The notes: generated from the letters alone by a model not told the origin. 38,450 nucleotides of DNA from Planctomycetaceae bacterium (GCA_027489895.1 JAIXZD010000096.1:1-38450), one strand, 5' to 3'. Counted from the first letter of the stretch, positions 1 through 9,351 are shown. Numbers and translations are program-made.

Positions 1-1605
1 CTCTCGGCGCTGGTTGTCGGACAAGGCCTCGCGGGCGAACGCGTGCAGGTGGAGCTATTGGGCGAAGGCGACGGGCAGTCGGAACCGGCGCTCCTCGAAT
101 CGAAAGAGGCGGTCCTGTCCGAGGCCGGTGTGCCCGTCAACGTGACGTTCGATCTCGATCCGCAGGCGACGGGGCGGCAGGTGTACGCGGTGCGCGTACG
201 TGCCGGGAGACCGCTCGACGAGTTGATCTCCGAAGACAATCTCGACCGCGTCTCGATCGACGTGATCGACCGCAAAACCAAAGTGCTGGTGATTGCCGGT
301 GGTCCGATGCGCGACTATCAGCTCGTCCGCAATCTCCTGTTTCGCGACAAGGCGATGGAGATCGACATTCTGCTGCAGACGGCTGCGAACGGCACGAGTC
401 AGGAATCGAACCGGTTGCTGGCCGAGTTTCCCGCGACGCGTGAAGAGCTGTTCCAGTACGACGTGATCGTGGGGTTCGATCCCGACTGGTCCCAGATTTT
501 CGGGGCCGATACCGCGATTTCCGATCTGCTGGCCGAGTGGGTGTTTGCCCAGTCGGGCGGACTGGTTGTGATTGCCGGAGACGTCTTCACGCCCCGCTTT
601 GCAACGGGTGGGACGCGCGGCCAGCCTTGGGCAAGCAAACTGCTCGAACTCTATCCCGTCATTCTCGATGCGACGCTACCCGATGTGGAAGACGCACAGT
701 CGCGGGCCTTACCCCTGGAATTCACTCCCGAAGGCGAGCAGGCCGGTTTCCTGCAGGTGACCGACAATCCCGAGTCGTCGGCACGGCTGTGGAAGGAGTT
801 TCCGGGCGTCTACCGCGTCTACCCCACCGACGGCAAAAAGTCGGCGGCGACGATCTACGCCCGCGTCGCGGAATCGGCCTCGGGAGGGGAGCCACCCGCG
901 GTGTTTGCGAGTCAGTTCTACGGTTCGGGGCGAGTGTTGTACGTTGGCAGTCCGGAACTGTGGCGGCTGCGGGGCGTGGATGAAAACGCCTACGACCGGC
1001 TGTGGATCAAGCTGGTCCGCGAAGCCGGTCAGGGACGCCTGCTGCGGGGGACCAATCGCGGGCTGTTGCTGGTTGAGAAGAAGGGTTATGCGCTGGGGTC
1101 GACGGTGCAGGTGCGTGCTCGCGTGCTCAATCCGCAGTTTCAAGACCTCGAGGCCGAGCGCGTGCCGCTAACGGTTCGCGACCCGGCCGGTCGGCTTCTC
1201 AGCCCGGCGGTGGAACTGGTCGCGGAAAAGGGGCGGAAAGGCAGCTTCAGCGGGGCGTTTGTCGCGTCGCGGGCGGGGACGTGGAGCCTCGAACTGCCGA
1301 TTCCCGAATCGACCGAGCAGGTGCGGGATACGCTGACGGTGAAGCTGCCGAACCTGGAGTTCGACCACCCGGAACAGAACGTCGAACTGCTGAAGACGTT
1401 GGCGGCCGAGCAGGCAGGCGGTGGGAAGTACCTCACGTTGAGTGAGGCCGCCGAGGCGCTACCGCCACTGCTGGTCGACCGGACGGTTGAGAAAGTGCAG
1501 TTCGAAACACCACGGGCCCTATGGGACCGGGGATGGGTGCTGGCCGCGCTGGCGACGATTCTGTCACTGGAATGGCTCAGCCGGAAACTGCTGTCGCTGG
1601 CGTAG
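1..1605 (+). CDS. Membrane-anchored protein of a planctomycete VWA/BatA-type cluster (5' end missing)
   Basis: The reading frame is open from the first base, so the true start lies outside the window; 534 codons are visible. Visible residues include a glutamine-amidotransferase-like Rossmann segment (VLVIAGGPMRDYQLVRNLL, near residue 95) followed by a domain that reads like the flavodoxin-type fold of BatA-linked membrane proteins, then beta-rich regions. The last 25 residues form one hydrophobic helix ending in a short basic tail, so the large domain probably sits outside the cytoplasm and is anchored at its C-terminus. Family knowledge: in Planctomycetes such proteins usually follow MoxR, DUF58 and VWA genes; those neighbours would be upstream and cannot be seen here. 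The exact function is unknown. It converges on the next gene, 41 bases away. Confidence 0.75.
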   Translation, partial: LSALVVGQGLAGERVQVELLGEGDGQSEPALLESKEAVLSEAGVPVNVTFDLDPQATGRQVYAVRVRAGRPLDELISEDNLDRVSIDVIDRKTKVLVIAGGPMRDYQLVRNLLFRDKAMEIDILLQTAANGTSQESNRLLAEFPATREELFQYDVIVGFDPDWSQIFGADTAISDLLAEWVFAQSGGLVVIAGDVFTPRFATGGTRGQPWASKLLELYPVILDATLPDVEDAQSRALPLEFTPEGEQAGFLQVTDNPESSARLWKEFPGVYRVYPTDGKKSAATIYARVAESASGGEPPAVFASQFYGSGRVLYVGSPELWRLRGVDENAYDRLWIKLVREAGQGRLLRGTNRGLLLVEKKGYALGSTVQVRARVLNPQFQDLEAERVPLTVRDPAGRLLSPAVELVAEKGRKGSFSGAFVASRAGTWSLELPIPESTEQVRDTLTVKLPNLEFDHPEQNVELLKTLAAEQAGGGKYLTLSEAAEALPPLLVDRTVEKVQFETPRALWDRGWVLAALATILSLEWLSRKLLSLA

Positions 1606-1612
1606 CGCTGTG

Positions 1613-1680
1613 TGTGACCCAGAAACTCTGGGCCACGCCATGTGAGTTACGGCAGCGAGGCCAGAACCTCCTGGGTCACA
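1613..1680. terminator. Nested inverted repeats between convergent genes
   Basis: TGTGACCCAG at 1613-1622 is the exact reverse complement of CTGGGTCACA at 1671-1680, and inside it CCCAGA/TCTGGG (1618-1623 and 1627-1632) forms a tight hairpin with a three-base loop. The structure sits between two convergent genes, where a bidirectional terminator is expected. There is no T-run, so intrinsic termination is only a guess. Confidence 0.3.
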
Positions 1681-1955
1681 TCGCGTCCGCCGGAAAAATT
1701 CGTCGCCAGGGCCGCGAGGGTGTGAATGGGTCCCCAGGGGATCCCCCACCAGCCGAACAGGACGGAAACGGCCGTATAGGGCAGTCCCTTCGAGAATCGG
1801 CTTTCTCCCGCCCGTACGAACTGCACGGCCGTGGGCTGCGAAAAGGTGACCACCAGCATCGAGATGCAGTACTGGTAGCGGACGAACACCGCGCCCCGGC
1901 TCACTTCGGCCTCAATCTCACTCCGGTCAAGGCCCGCGATCCCGCGAATGCTCAT
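1647..1955 (-). CDS. Small membrane protein, unknown function
   Basis: 102 residues starting MSIRGIAGLD. The open frame extends further upstream, but this ATG at 1955 has a short purine-rich AGGAC stretch just before it, and the residues upstream look like non-coding translation. A hydrophobic, aromatic segment (AVSVLFGWWGIPWGPIHTL) near residues 68-86 suggests one membrane helix or hairpin; an earlier segment around residues 28-45 is also hydrophobic. The tail has acidic and polar residues. I do not recognise a named family; short proteins with a similar GWWGIPWG motif occur in Planctomycetes as I recall, but this was not checked. Confidence 0.65.
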   Translation of the reverse strand: MSIRGIAGLDRSEIEAEVSRGAVFVRYQYCISMLVVTFSQPTAVQFVRAGESRFSKGLPYTAVSVLFGWWGIPWGPIHTLAALATNFSGGRDVTQEVLASLP

Positions 1956-2386
1956 TGGTCTAGTCCTGGCAGTACAGAATAATCTTCCGGCACACCCGTG
2001 CGTCGGGAGCCTCCCCGGTACGCGAACCGAAGTCAACGCAGACGGCCGGAATTGGAGCGGAATCGCGGAGGTCTGGATTGACCACCAAGGCACCAAGAGC
2101 ACCAAGGAAAGGCCAATGAAGCCCCGGCGGAATGATTGCCCCCGGAGAATGGACGGAGCGCGGACAAGGCGAACCGCGTGTCGCCTCCCTCGGCAGGTCG
2201 TTCGAGCTACTCCACACTGGGACTCGGGTGTGGTATTCAGGGGTGCCGGAGCGAACCGTGGGCGCGACTCATCATCACGACTTCCGATGAATCAGCACTC
2301 GTGTTTCCAGATCAGGTTTGTAACTCTCATCGGTACCAGGAACTCACGGGTCGGTCTGGACGGCCTTAACTCACGGGACCAGATCG
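1956..2386. other. Gene-free stretch with a CACCAAG-type micro-repeat
   Basis: No frame here reads like a protein. The region holds the CACCAAG-type periodic element at 2081-2110 (listed separately). It must contain the promoter of the YCII gene and of the small membrane protein, which diverge from it, but no convincing -35/-10 pair was found. Confidence 0.6.
2081..2110 (+). repeat. CACCAAG-type micro-repeat, copy 1
   Basis: Three imperfect units of 8-9 bases (ACCACCAAG, GCACCAAG, AGCACCAAG) followed by GAAA. Related periodic sequence occurs at 26901-26940 (opposite orientation) and 33318-33346. It is intergenic in all three places. Confidence 0.6.
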
Positions 2387-2686
2387 ATGGCCGACTACCT
2401 CTTTCTGATGCACAATGACGCCAAAGATGGCGACACAAATCGTGACGAGGAATGGGCCGCATACATTTCGAAGCTCCGACAGGTCGGCGCATTCCAAGGC
2501 GGAAGCGCGATCGGCGGCGGTGTCTGTCTGTCGAAATCGGGCCGTTCACCGGAAGTGACGTCCCGGCTCTCTGGTTTCATCCGAGTCCAGGCCGAAAGCC
2601 TGGCTCAAGCCCGGGACCTGGTTCAGGGCAATCCCGTGTTTGAAGCGGGGGGAACCGTGGAAATCCGAGAGTTACCCATCACCTGA
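2387..2686 (+). CDS. YCII-related domain protein
   Basis: 99 residues beginning MADYLFLMHND. The opening strand, the central glycine-rich GGSAIGGG turn and the closing pattern (SLAQARDLVQGNPVFEAGGTVEIREL) match the YCII-related ferredoxin-like fold, often annotated as YciI family or DGPF domain. Such proteins are small cytoplasmic dimers; some YciI homologues carry a His-Asp pair, and His9-Asp11 in MHNDAKD is suggestive. The biochemical role of this family is mostly unknown; in some bacteria members are linked to ECF sigma factors, but none is next to it here. It stands alone, convergent with fabF, with a 112-base gap. Confidence 0.88.
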   Translation: MADYLFLMHNDAKDGDTNRDEEWAAYISKLRQVGAFQGGSAIGGGVCLSKSGRSPEVTSRLSGFIRVQAESLAQARDLVQGNPVFEAGGTVEIRELPIT

Positions 2687-2798
2687 ATACGGGGTGGGGC
2701 CAGACAAGACCCTCACTCGCGTCGACCGAGTGTCGTGCTCAGCCGCGACGAAAGTCAGCGCCATCGAGCCGTGTCAGTCGTGCGACGAAGGCAGCCTG

Positions 2799-4037
2799 CT
2801 AGCGCAGCTTTCCGAGGACCAGGCAGGCGTTGTGGCCGCCGAAGCCGAAGCTGTTGGAGAGGACGTAATCCAGCTTCATCGGGCGGGCGAGGTGCGGGAT
2901 GTAGTCGAGGTCGCAACCTTCGTCCGGATTGTCGAGGTTGATCGTCGGCGGGGCGACCTGGTTCTGCAGGGCAAGCACCGAAATCACGAATTCGACCCCG
3001 CCAGAAGCGCCCAGGAGGTGTCCCAACTGGCTCTTTGTGCTCGAGACGGCCACGCGCTTGGCACTCGAGCCGAACACCGTCTTGATCGCACAGGTTTCGG
3101 CTTTGTCGCCCTGGGGCGTGCTGGTGCCGTGCGCATTGATGTAGTGAATGTCAGCCGGATCGAGCTTCGCATCGACCAGGGCATTGTGCATGGCGCGAGC
3201 GGCTCCGCGACCTTCGGGGTCGGGCGAGGTCATATGACTGCCATCGGCGCTCATGCCGTAGCCCAGCAGTTCGGCCAGAATCGGCGCGCCGCGCTTCCGA
3301 GCATGCTCGTACTCTTCGATGACGGCCATGCCGGCGCCTTCGGCCATCACGAAGCCATCGCGGTCTTTATCAAATGGCCGGCTGGCGCGGGTCGGATCGT
3401 CGTTGCGGGTCGACAGGGCACTCATCCGGGCAAACCCCGAGAGGCCCATCGGCGTCATGGCCGACTCGCTGCCGCCCACGACACAAACATCCGCCTGGCC
3501 ATGCTGAATCCAGCGGAAGGCATCACCGATGGCATTCGAGGCGCTGGCACACGCGGTGGCGACGGCGCTATTGGGACCTTTGAGACCGAAGAAGACCGAG
3601 AGGTTCCCGCTGGCCGCGTTGACCATCAGTTTGGGAATCATGAACGGAGAGACGCGGTTGGGGCCGCGATCGAACAGCACGCAATGCTGCTCTTCGATTT
3701 CGTGCAGGCCGCCGATTCCGCTGCCCGTCATCACACCGTAGCGGTACGGATCGCCCGTGGTGAAGTCGATTCCCGACTGCTTGACCGCCTTGATCCCGCC
3801 ATAGACGGCGAACTGCACGAACCGGTCCATCTTCTTGGCGTCGCGACCGGGGATCAGGTCGGTGGGGTCGAAATCCTTGATTTCACCGCCAAACGTGACC
3901 TTGAACTCGGTCGTGTCGAACCGTTGGATCGGGCCAATGCCGCTTTTGCCGGCGCAAAGGCGCTCCCAGAATTCGCCCGTCTCCTGCCCGAGGGCAGTGA
4001 CGACCGAAACTCCAGTGACGACGACACGCCTGGTCAT
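2799..4037 (-). CDS. fabF: 3-oxoacyl-[acyl-carrier-protein] synthase II
   Basis: 412 residues, the normal length for FabF. It condenses malonyl-ACP with acyl-ACP in fatty-acid elongation in the cytoplasm. The thiolase-fold active site is complete: nucleophile Cys163 in TACASASNA, His303 in NAHGTSTPQGD and His340 in QLGHLLGASGG. The glycine-rich GFGGHNACLV near the C-terminus is also typical. The ATG at 4037 has AGGA eight bases upstream, which supports this start. It lies downstream of acpP on the same strand, the usual acpP-fabF order, with a 257-base gap; FabF is normally co-expressed with ACP. FabB-type specificity cannot be excluded from sequence alone, but the length and pairing with ACP favour FabF. 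Confidence 0.95.
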   Translation of the reverse strand: MTRRVVVTGVSVVTALGQETGEFWERLCAGKSGIGPIQRFDTTEFKVTFGGEIKDFDPTDLIPGRDAKKMDRFVQFAVYGGIKAVKQSGIDFTTGDPYRYGVMTGSGIGGLHEIEEQHCVLFDRGPNRVSPFMIPKLMVNAASGNLSVFFGLKGPNSAVATACASASNAIGDAFRWIQHGQADVCVVGGSESAMTPMGLSGFARMSALSTRNDDPTRASRPFDKDRDGFVMAEGAGMAVIEEYEHARKRGAPILAELLGYGMSADGSHMTSPDPEGRGAARAMHNALVDAKLDPADIHYINAHGTSTPQGDKAETCAIKTVFGSSAKRVAVSSTKSQLGHLLGASGGVEFVISVLALQNQVAPPTINLDNPDEGCDLDYIPHLARPMKLDYVLSNSFGFGGHNACLVLGKLR

Positions 4038-4269
4038 CCCGTGAATCCTGCGGAGAAGCGACGAATGGGGAAGGAGTCTGCGAAACCGGAACGGCTCGCG
4101 GCGGACAGCCGGGACTTCGGGACCCGATCCAAACGAGTGGAATCGGATCCGTCGGGTTCCCGCGATTGGCTCGCCACCCGGGGAGAGTGGCGAACGGAGA
4201 GGCTAAGGCGTGGTTTCTTCCGCGCGGAGGCAACCCGCAATGGAGAGGCTCCGCCCGCGTGTCAACCGG

Positions 4270-4512
4270 TTACTTCTTCTTTTCGAGGATGTAGTTCACG
4301 GCATCGCCGATGGTTTTGATCTTTTCGTAGTCTTCGTCGGGGATGCTGATGTTGAACTTGTCCTCGAACGCCATCACGAGTTCGACGAGGTCGAGCGAGT
4401 CGGCCTTCAAGTCCTGAAGAAACGACTTCTCCAGCGACAACGAGCCCCGATCCACCTGAAGTTGCTCGGCGACAATGTCCATAACCTTGCTGGCGATTTC
4501 ATCCGTGGACAC
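4270..4512 (-). CDS. acpP: Acyl carrier protein
   Basis: 80 residues. The 4'-phosphopantetheine attachment site is Ser39 in the DSLDLVEL motif, and the protein is acidic with the expected four-helix pattern. It carries growing acyl chains for fatty-acid synthesis. The start is a GTG at 4512: a strong ribosome site AAGGAG lies about seven bases upstream, and the residues upstream of it (an open frame running to 4626) do not look like protein. It is the first gene of the acpP-fabF pair. A tentative promoter is listed at 4744-4772. Confidence 0.94.
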   Translation of the reverse strand: MSTDEIASKVMDIVAEQLQVDRGSLSLEKSFLQDLKADSLDLVELVMAFEDKFNISIPDEDYEKIKTIGDAVNYILEKKK

Positions 4513-4938
4513 AACAGTCTCCTTCTGATCGGCGTCCTCTCCGGGACATTCCGCGGGTTGGCTGTGATAGGTCAAACAAAGAGGCTTATGACTCGGAGGG
4601 TGTCGCTCGACCGCGAGGTCTTCCACTGTCCAACTTTAAATGTCCAATGCGGACGGACGACTGCCCCGCGCGTCTTGAACCAAGACCGCAGGCGACGCCC
4701 CCGGCCGAAACCGGATTCTGGAAGATCGCGACTGAGATACGCTCGTATATCCGAGTCAAAAAAGTGTGTAAACTGCAATCCGGGCAAACTTTTCCGTCGC
4801 GCCCTTTGCGCGGTGAGAATGACGAATTGGCCCCCTTTCGACAAGGCAGTTTTGCCGATTCCTCGGCAAGGGCCTTTCACCCGCAATCCATCGGTCGGAT
4901 CAGGGGCGTCTCCGGGGTGGCCGAGACCTGCGTTACTG
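4513..4938. other. Leader/promoter region of acpP and 3' flank of tatD
   Basis: No protein-like frame. The stretch lies upstream of acpP and downstream of tatD, both on the minus strand. It is locally AT-richer around 4745-4785, where a candidate promoter is found. Confidence 0.5.
4744..4772 (-). promoter_or_regulatory. Candidate sigma-70 promoter for acpP
   Basis: On the minus strand TTTACA (4772-4767) is followed after 17 bases by TATACG (4749-4744), a reasonable -35/-10 pair in an otherwise GC-rich context. It would give an acpP leader of roughly 225 bases. Planctomycete promoters are poorly defined, so this is a tentative call. Confidence 0.33.
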
Positions 4939-5730
4939 TCACTCGGCAATCGTCCAGCCAAACAGCCTGCGGGCGTTCTCTGTCGTCTGCCGGGCCAACT
5001 GCTCGACCGGCTCTCCCCGCAGGTCCGCGATGCAGGCCAGCGTATGCCGGGTGTAGCCGGGCTCGTTCCGTTTGCCCCGATGCGGGGAGGGGGCCAGATA
5101 CGGTGCATCGGTTTCGACCAGCAGCCGATCGGCGGGGACGGTCGCGACAACTTCCCGCAGGGTTGCCGATTTTTTGAACGTCACCATCCCGGAAAACGAA
5201 AGATACAGCCCCAGTTCGAGGCAGATTCGGGCCGTTTCCAGGGAACCGGCAAACGAATGCATGAGTCCGTTGAGAGCCCCCAGCTTCGACGTGGCCACCA
5301 GCTGGGCCACGGTCTCGGTCTCGGCGTCGCGGCAATGGACGATAAACGGCAACCCCGTCTCACGCGAGAGAGTGAGATGTCGATCAAAAAAATCCTGCTG
5401 CGCCGCAAGCGGTGTGTGATCCCAGTATCGGTCGAGGCCAGTCTCTCCAATCGCCACCACGCCTGGTTCACGAACCAGTTCGCGAATTCGGTCCCAGTCG
5501 TCGTCCGCCGCCTGGGCCACATAGTTGGGATGGATCCCGACAGCGGCGAATACATGCGGCGCATAAGACTTCGCCAGCGCGATCGCCGCGCGGCTCGAGG
5601 CCACCGTCGTGCCGATCGTCACCATCCGGGTCACCCCGGCCGACACCGCCCGCGCAACGACATCGTCGCGATCAATCCCGAACGACTCTTCATCGAGATG
5701 GCAGTGGGTATCGACGAGGTGGAAGGACAT
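4939..5730 (-). CDS. tatD: TatD-family metal-dependent deoxyribonuclease
   Basis: 263 residues, typical for TatD/YcfH hydrolases, TIM-barrel metalloenzymes with DNase activity. The metal ligands are all visible: His9 and His11 in DTHCHLD, Glu96 in GETGLD, His132 in HCRDAE, His158 in MHSFAG and Asp208 in ETDAPYLAP. The start was placed at the ATG immediately before FHLVDTHCH; the frame is open further upstream, but those residues are not family-like. It follows purK by 84 bases on the same strand and may be the last gene of the purE-purK transcript. Family members differ in substrate; repair or tRNA-processing roles are possible. Confidence 0.93.
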   Translation of the reverse strand: MSFHLVDTHCHLDEESFGIDRDDVVARAVSAGVTRMVTIGTTVASSRAAIALAKSYAPHVFAAVGIHPNYVAQAADDDWDRIRELVREPGVVAIGETGLDRYWDHTPLAAQQDFFDRHLTLSRETGLPFIVHCRDAETETVAQLVATSKLGALNGLMHSFAGSLETARICLELGLYLSFSGMVTFKKSATLREVVATVPADRLLVETDAPYLAPSPHRGKRNEPGYTRHTLACIADLRGEPVEQLARQTTENARRLFGWTIAE

Positions 5731-5814
5731 GGACACATCACCGATAGAGAAGGCAGGCCTGAATACAACTCCACGTCGCGAAGCCCGGAGTGACTGGCTC
5801 GGACTGGCTGGCAC

Positions 5815-6966
5815 TCATCGAATCGGATGCGACTTCGTCAGCGCCTGGCGGGCCGCGAGGACGAGTTGGCGGGCTTCTTCGGCGGTGGGAGCGAGGGCGG
5901 TCAGGTGGCCCATTTTCCGCCCGGGTCGTGCCGAGAGCTTTCCGTAAAGGTGCAGCTTGACGTCCGGGAAGCCGCAGGCGGCGGCCCAGTCCGGCTCGCC
6001 GTGTTCCCAGGCGTCGCCCAACAGGTTCGCCATTGCGGCGGGCCTGAGAAACTCGGTCGAGCCGAGCGGCAATCCGCAGATCGCACGCAACTGCTGCTCG
6101 AACTGACTGGTCACGCAGGCATCAAACGTAAGATGCCCCGAGTTGTGCGGCCGAGGGGCGAGTTCATTGATGACCAGCTCGCCATCGGGCTTGAGGAAAA
6201 ACTCGACACAGAGCACGCCGACGACATCCAGTTGTTCGAGGACACCACGGGCAATCTCGATGGCCCGGTCACGAATGATGGTGCTCACCGGAGCGGGGCC
6301 GACGGTGATGTCGAGGATGTGGTTCACGTGATCGTTGGCCAATAGACCGAAATGCGCGAACGAGCCATCGACGCCCCGAGCTGCGACAACTGAGACCTCG
6401 CGCTCGAACGGCACCCAGGCCTCCAGCACGGCCTCGCTCGTCTCCAGCTTCGACCAGGCCGCACCCGCCTCACCTGGCGATTGAATCTTGACCTGGCCTT
6501 TGCCGTCGTAACCCCAGCCGGCCGTCTTGAGAACAGCGGGTGTTCCCAGTCGCGCCAGGGCGGCTTCGAGCTGCTCCAGGGATTTCACGTGGGCGAAGGG
6601 GGTCACCGGGAAACCGGATTCCCTGAGGAACGTTTTCTCGCGCAGGCGATGCTGCGTGGTATGCAGGACCGCTCCGCCCGGCCGGACCAGCGTGACTTCC
6701 GCGCAGGCGGCCGCCGTCGCCGCGGGGACGTTCTCAAATTCGAACGTCACCACGCGCACCTGGCGGGCAAACTCGCGGACGCGGTCGAGGTCGTCGTACT
6801 CGGCGACCACTTCGACATCGGCGATCTGGCCGGTCGGCGTGTCGGTATCGGGCGAGTACGTATGGACGCGATAGCCCATGCGGCGGGCCGCGATCGCAAA
6901 CATCCGTCCCAACTGCCCGCTGCCAAGAACACCGACCGCGGCTCCCGGAAGAATCACATCAGTCAC
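5815..6966 (-). CDS. purK: N5-carboxyaminoimidazole ribonucleotide synthase
   Basis: 383 residues, the usual PurK length. It uses ATP and bicarbonate to convert AIR to N5-CAIR in purine synthesis. The N-terminal glycine-rich motif [12 protein letters not shown], the ATP-grasp middle ([12 protein letters not shown]), and the C-terminal metal-binding [12 protein letters not shown] are all present. The start is GTG at 6966; it overlaps the purE stop as GTGA, so translation is probably coupled. The frame remains open upstream into purE, but that part is a shadow of purE. Its product is the substrate of PurE, the preceding gene. Confidence 0.95.
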   Translation of the reverse strand: MTDVILPGAAVGVLGSGQLGRMFAIAARRMGYRVHTYSPDTDTPTGQIADVEVVAEYDDLDRVREFARQVRVVTFEFENVPAATAAACAEVTLVRPGGAVLHTTQHRLREKTFLRESGFPVTPFAHVKSLEQLEAALARLGTPAVLKTAGWGYDGKGQVKIQSPGEAGAAWSKLETSEAVLEAWVPFEREVSVVAARGVDGSFAHFGLLANDHVNHILDITVGPAPVSTIIRDRAIEIARGVLEQLDVVGVLCVEFFLKPDGELVINELAPRPHNSGHLTFDACVTSQFEQQLRAICGLPLGSTEFLRPAAMANLLGDAWEHGEPDWAAACGFPDVKLHLYGKLSARPGRKMGHLTALAPTAEEARQLVLAARQALTKSHPIR

Positions 6967-7457
6967 GAGAGAGAATCCCCTAGTACCTTCGCCGTTTGAG
7001 CGGCCACGAACGCCGCCAGTTTCTCGCGGAGCTCGGGCCGGGAATTGGCGAGTATCCGAATCGCCAGCAGGGCGGCATTTTTCGCCCCCGCTTTCCCGAT
7101 CGCCAGTGTACCGACCGGAATGCCGCCCGGCATTTGTACGATCGACAGCAGCGAATCGAGCCCATTGAGGGCCGCGCTCTGAACCGGTACGCCCAGCACC
7201 GGCAGCAGCGTTTCGGAAGCCACCATTCCCGGCAGATGGGCCGCTCCCCCCGCGCCGGCAATGATCACTTCCAGCCCGCGGGACTGCGCAGTTTCGGCGT
7301 ACTCGACCATCAGTTTCGGTGTGCGATGTGCCGAGACGACTCGGCATTCATGCGGCACACCGAACTCGGTCAGGACGTCCGCGGTATGCCGCAGCGTGTC
7401 CCAATCGGACTTGCTGCCCATGATGACGCCGACAAGGGGAGTGGGGCTGGAAGTCAT
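6963..7457 (-). CDS. purE: N5-carboxyaminoimidazole ribonucleotide mutase (class I PurE)
   Basis: 164 residues. It isomerises N5-CAIR to CAIR in purine synthesis. Class I hallmarks are MGSKSDWDT near residue 13, catalytic His44 in SAHRTP, and the [10 protein letters not shown] loop near residue 69. The presence of purK directly downstream agrees with the class I (N5-CAIR) type. The ATG at 7457 is the first start in frame; no clear Shine-Dalgarno precedes it. It overlaps purK by four bases. The purine genes are probably transcribed from the gap at 7458-7623. Confidence 0.96.
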   Translation of the reverse strand: MTSSPTPLVGVIMGSKSDWDTLRHTADVLTEFGVPHECRVVSAHRTPKLMVEYAETAQSRGLEVIIAGAGGAAHLPGMVASETLLPVLGVPVQSAALNGLDSLLSIVQMPGGIPVGTLAIGKAGAKNAALLAIRILANSRPELREKLAAFVAAQTAKVLGDSLS

Positions 7458-7555
7458 AGGGCGTCACGACCGTCTTGGGGCGAATTCAGAACAACAGGCA
7501 CAGAACAACCGGGACAGACCCGCTGGCACGGCACTCTACACGATTGCGAAAGCAG

Positions 7556-7608
7556 GGGCGCTGACGAATCCAAGCTTGCAGGAGAGCCCGAAGCGTCAGC
7601 GCCCGGAG
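7556..7608. repeat. Inverted repeat containing GAGCCGGAAGCG-type element, copy 1
   Basis: Bases 7584-7608 match the 25-base intergenic element whose exact form is at 11797-11821 with one mismatch. GGGCGCTGACG at 7556-7566 is the exact reverse complement of CGTCAGCGCCC at 7594-7604, so this copy can fold into an 11-bp stem. It sits between the phosphatase gene and purE. Confidence 0.6.
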
Positions 7609-7623
7609 GGATCACTGCCCGGA

Positions 7624-8979
7624 CTACGCAGTCGGTTGCTTTCGCTCCAGCACAAGCAGCGTGACGTCGTCGTCCGGGTGGGCACCGGTGTAGCGCTCGG
7701 TAATCGCCTCGCGGATGACCCGCACGATCTCCGCGGCGGGAAGATGTTGCGACTCTCGCACAAGCTCGAGCAAGCGGTCTTTGCCAAACAGTTCCCGGCT
7801 GGCGCCTCGCTGTTCGACGGTTCCATCGGTGGCGAGTACGAGCAGGTCGCCCGGCTCGATCTTCAACGGTTCGGACAGCTCCCGACAGCGGGTCTCGGCG
7901 ATACCAATCGGCATGCCTGTCGTGGCGAGGTCGTGGAACTGCTGAGTCCGCCGTCGGAACAGGAACGCGGGGCCATGCCCGGCATTCGCATACCGCAGTT
8001 CGTTCCGGATCGGATCAAACGAGGCGACCAGCATCGTGATGAACCGGCCCAGTTGCAGGTCGGGCACGATCGTGCGGGCCAAGAGATTCAAAATCCGTCC
8101 CGGCCGCGACGAGGTTTGCGACAGCACATGCAGCATGGCCCGGGCGGACGCCATGATCAGGCTGGGGCCCAGCCCGTGACCGCTCACATCGGCAACGGTC
8201 AGCGCCAGGCGGCCATCGGGCAGGGGCACGACGTCGTAATAGTCGCCCCCCACCGCCTCGGCAGGCTGCCACCAGGCGGCCAGTTCATACCCGGCCACCT
8301 GCGGCAGCCGCTGCGGCAAAAAGCTGGCCTGAACGTCCCGCGCCGCCTGGAGCGACTGCTCCAGCTCGCGCGACTGCAGCACTTGCGACTGCAGCGCCTG
8401 GCGGCAGAGCGCGGCCCCGACATGTGCGGCGTATGCCTGCAGCAGATGCTCGTCGTGGGCGTCGAACAGCGTGCGTTTGTTCCAGACTTCGAGCACGCCC
8501 AGCACGCGATCGTCCCCCGGAGCAAACACCGGCACCGCCAGGATGTTGTGCGTGGCGAACCCGGTCTGATGATCGGGCGCCGGGTTCCAGCGGGGATCGG
8601 TTTTGACATCCTGAACTGTCGCCGACTGACGGTGCCGCACCACCCAGCCCACAATCCCATGGTCGATCGAATGGCGAATTTCCTCGACCACCAGGCCCGA
8701 GGCGACACGGGTGTAGACTTCCCGACTTTCCGCGTCGTAGAGGAACAGGCTGGAGCGCTCGGCCCCAATGGCCGGGCAGCACTCGGTCGCGACGATTTCG
8801 AGAATCCGCTGGATGTCGTGCTCGGCCGCAAGGCGACGCGTCATCTCGACCAGGCGGGAGGCGCCCTCGAGCCGACGGCGGAGCGAATCGGCGGGGTCGG
8901 CGAACGAGGTCGCCCCCATGGTGAAGCCCGAGCTGGACATCGCGTCAAAGGTCTCGGGGTGGAACGCTAAGGCAGTCAT
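7624..8979 (-). CDS. GAF domain PP2C-type serine/threonine phosphatase (RsbU/SpoIIE-like)
   Basis: 451 residues. Residues about 40-195 form a GAF sensor domain; a helical linker (about 196-222) leads to a PPM/SpoIIE phosphatase domain to the end. Metal-binding motifs are visible: GGDYYD 244-249, DVSGHG 264-269, ATDGTVEQRG, and the closing DDDVTLLVL. RsbU-type enzymes dephosphorylate anti-sigma antagonists in partner-switching stress pathways, but no STAS or anti-sigma kinase gene lies near. The GAF ligand is unknown. The start is the ATG before TALAFHPET; an in-frame extension upstream does not look coding. It precedes purE on the same strand with a 166-base gap, which suggests a separate unit. 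Confidence 0.9.
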   Translation of the reverse strand: MTALAFHPETFDAMSSSGFTMGATSFADPADSLRRRLEGASRLVEMTRRLAAEHDIQRILEIVATECCPAIGAERSSLFLYDAESREVYTRVASGLVVEEIRHSIDHGIVGWVVRHRQSATVQDVKTDPRWNPAPDHQTGFATHNILAVPVFAPGDDRVLGVLEVWNKRTLFDAHDEHLLQAYAAHVGAALCRQALQSQVLQSRELEQSLQAARDVQASFLPQRLPQVAGYELAAWWQPAEAVGGDYYDVVPLPDGRLALTVADVSGHGLGPSLIMASARAMLHVLSQTSSRPGRILNLLARTIVPDLQLGRFITMLVASFDPIRNELRYANAGHGPAFLFRRRTQQFHDLATTGMPIGIAETRCRELSEPLKIEPGDLLVLATDGTVEQRGASRELFGKDRLLELVRESQHLPAAEIVRVIREAITERYTGAHPDDDVTLLVLERKQPTA

Positions 8980-9298
8980 GATGCTAGGAGATTCTACCAA
9001 ATGAGCCCGTCCTCGCGCAGCCGCACACGGCATTTCCGGGCCCTTGGCGTCGTGAAGACAGCGTGGCGAAAACACCTCAACGTCAACGTCAGCCGGTACA
9101 GAGACTCAACTGCATTGCAGGACACGAGTTAGCGGCGGTTGGTTCGGCGGCATGAGGTGATTCGACAACACACCGGGACTCTTGATCCGAATCGAGGTCG
9201 GCCAGTGTTTCGCGTCGTAAGTCGTTTCCTGGAAGCAGCTTGAGGGGGCAGTGGATTTTTCGATCGCGAGTGGCATGGAGGCTGCTATTCCCCAGGTC

Positions 9299-9342
9299 GT
9301 GAACCACGCTTGACCCGACCAATCCAACCACTCGTGGTTCAC
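9299..9342. repeat. 10-bp inverted repeat (GTGAACCACG)
   Basis: GTGAACCACG at 9299-9308 and CGTGGTTCAC at 9333-9342 are perfect inverted copies with a 24-base loop. It lies just before the terminator at 9352-9383 and may be part of the same folded RNA. Confidence 0.5.
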
Positions 9343-9351
9343 CTTTCAAGT

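Noticed and set aside
2640-4319. Plus-strand open frame of 559 codons
   Set aside because: Antisense to fabF and part of acpP; a GC-rich opposite-strand shadow with no family resemblance.
5815-7347. Long PurK reading frame reaching into purE
   Set aside because: The part beyond 6966 is purE read in another frame; the GTGA junction sets the purK start.
7520-7552. A TGGCAC...TTGC sigma-54 promoter candidate before purE
   Set aside because: Spacing between the GG and GC elements does not fit the -24/-12 rule.
7261-8970. Plus-strand open frame of 569 codons
   Set aside because: Antisense to the GAF-PP2C phosphatase and part of purE; no family resemblance.
9089-9349. Two overlapping minus-strand frames before the orphan terminator
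   Set aside because: No family resemblance and no ribosome site; they overlap in two frames, so neither is preferred.
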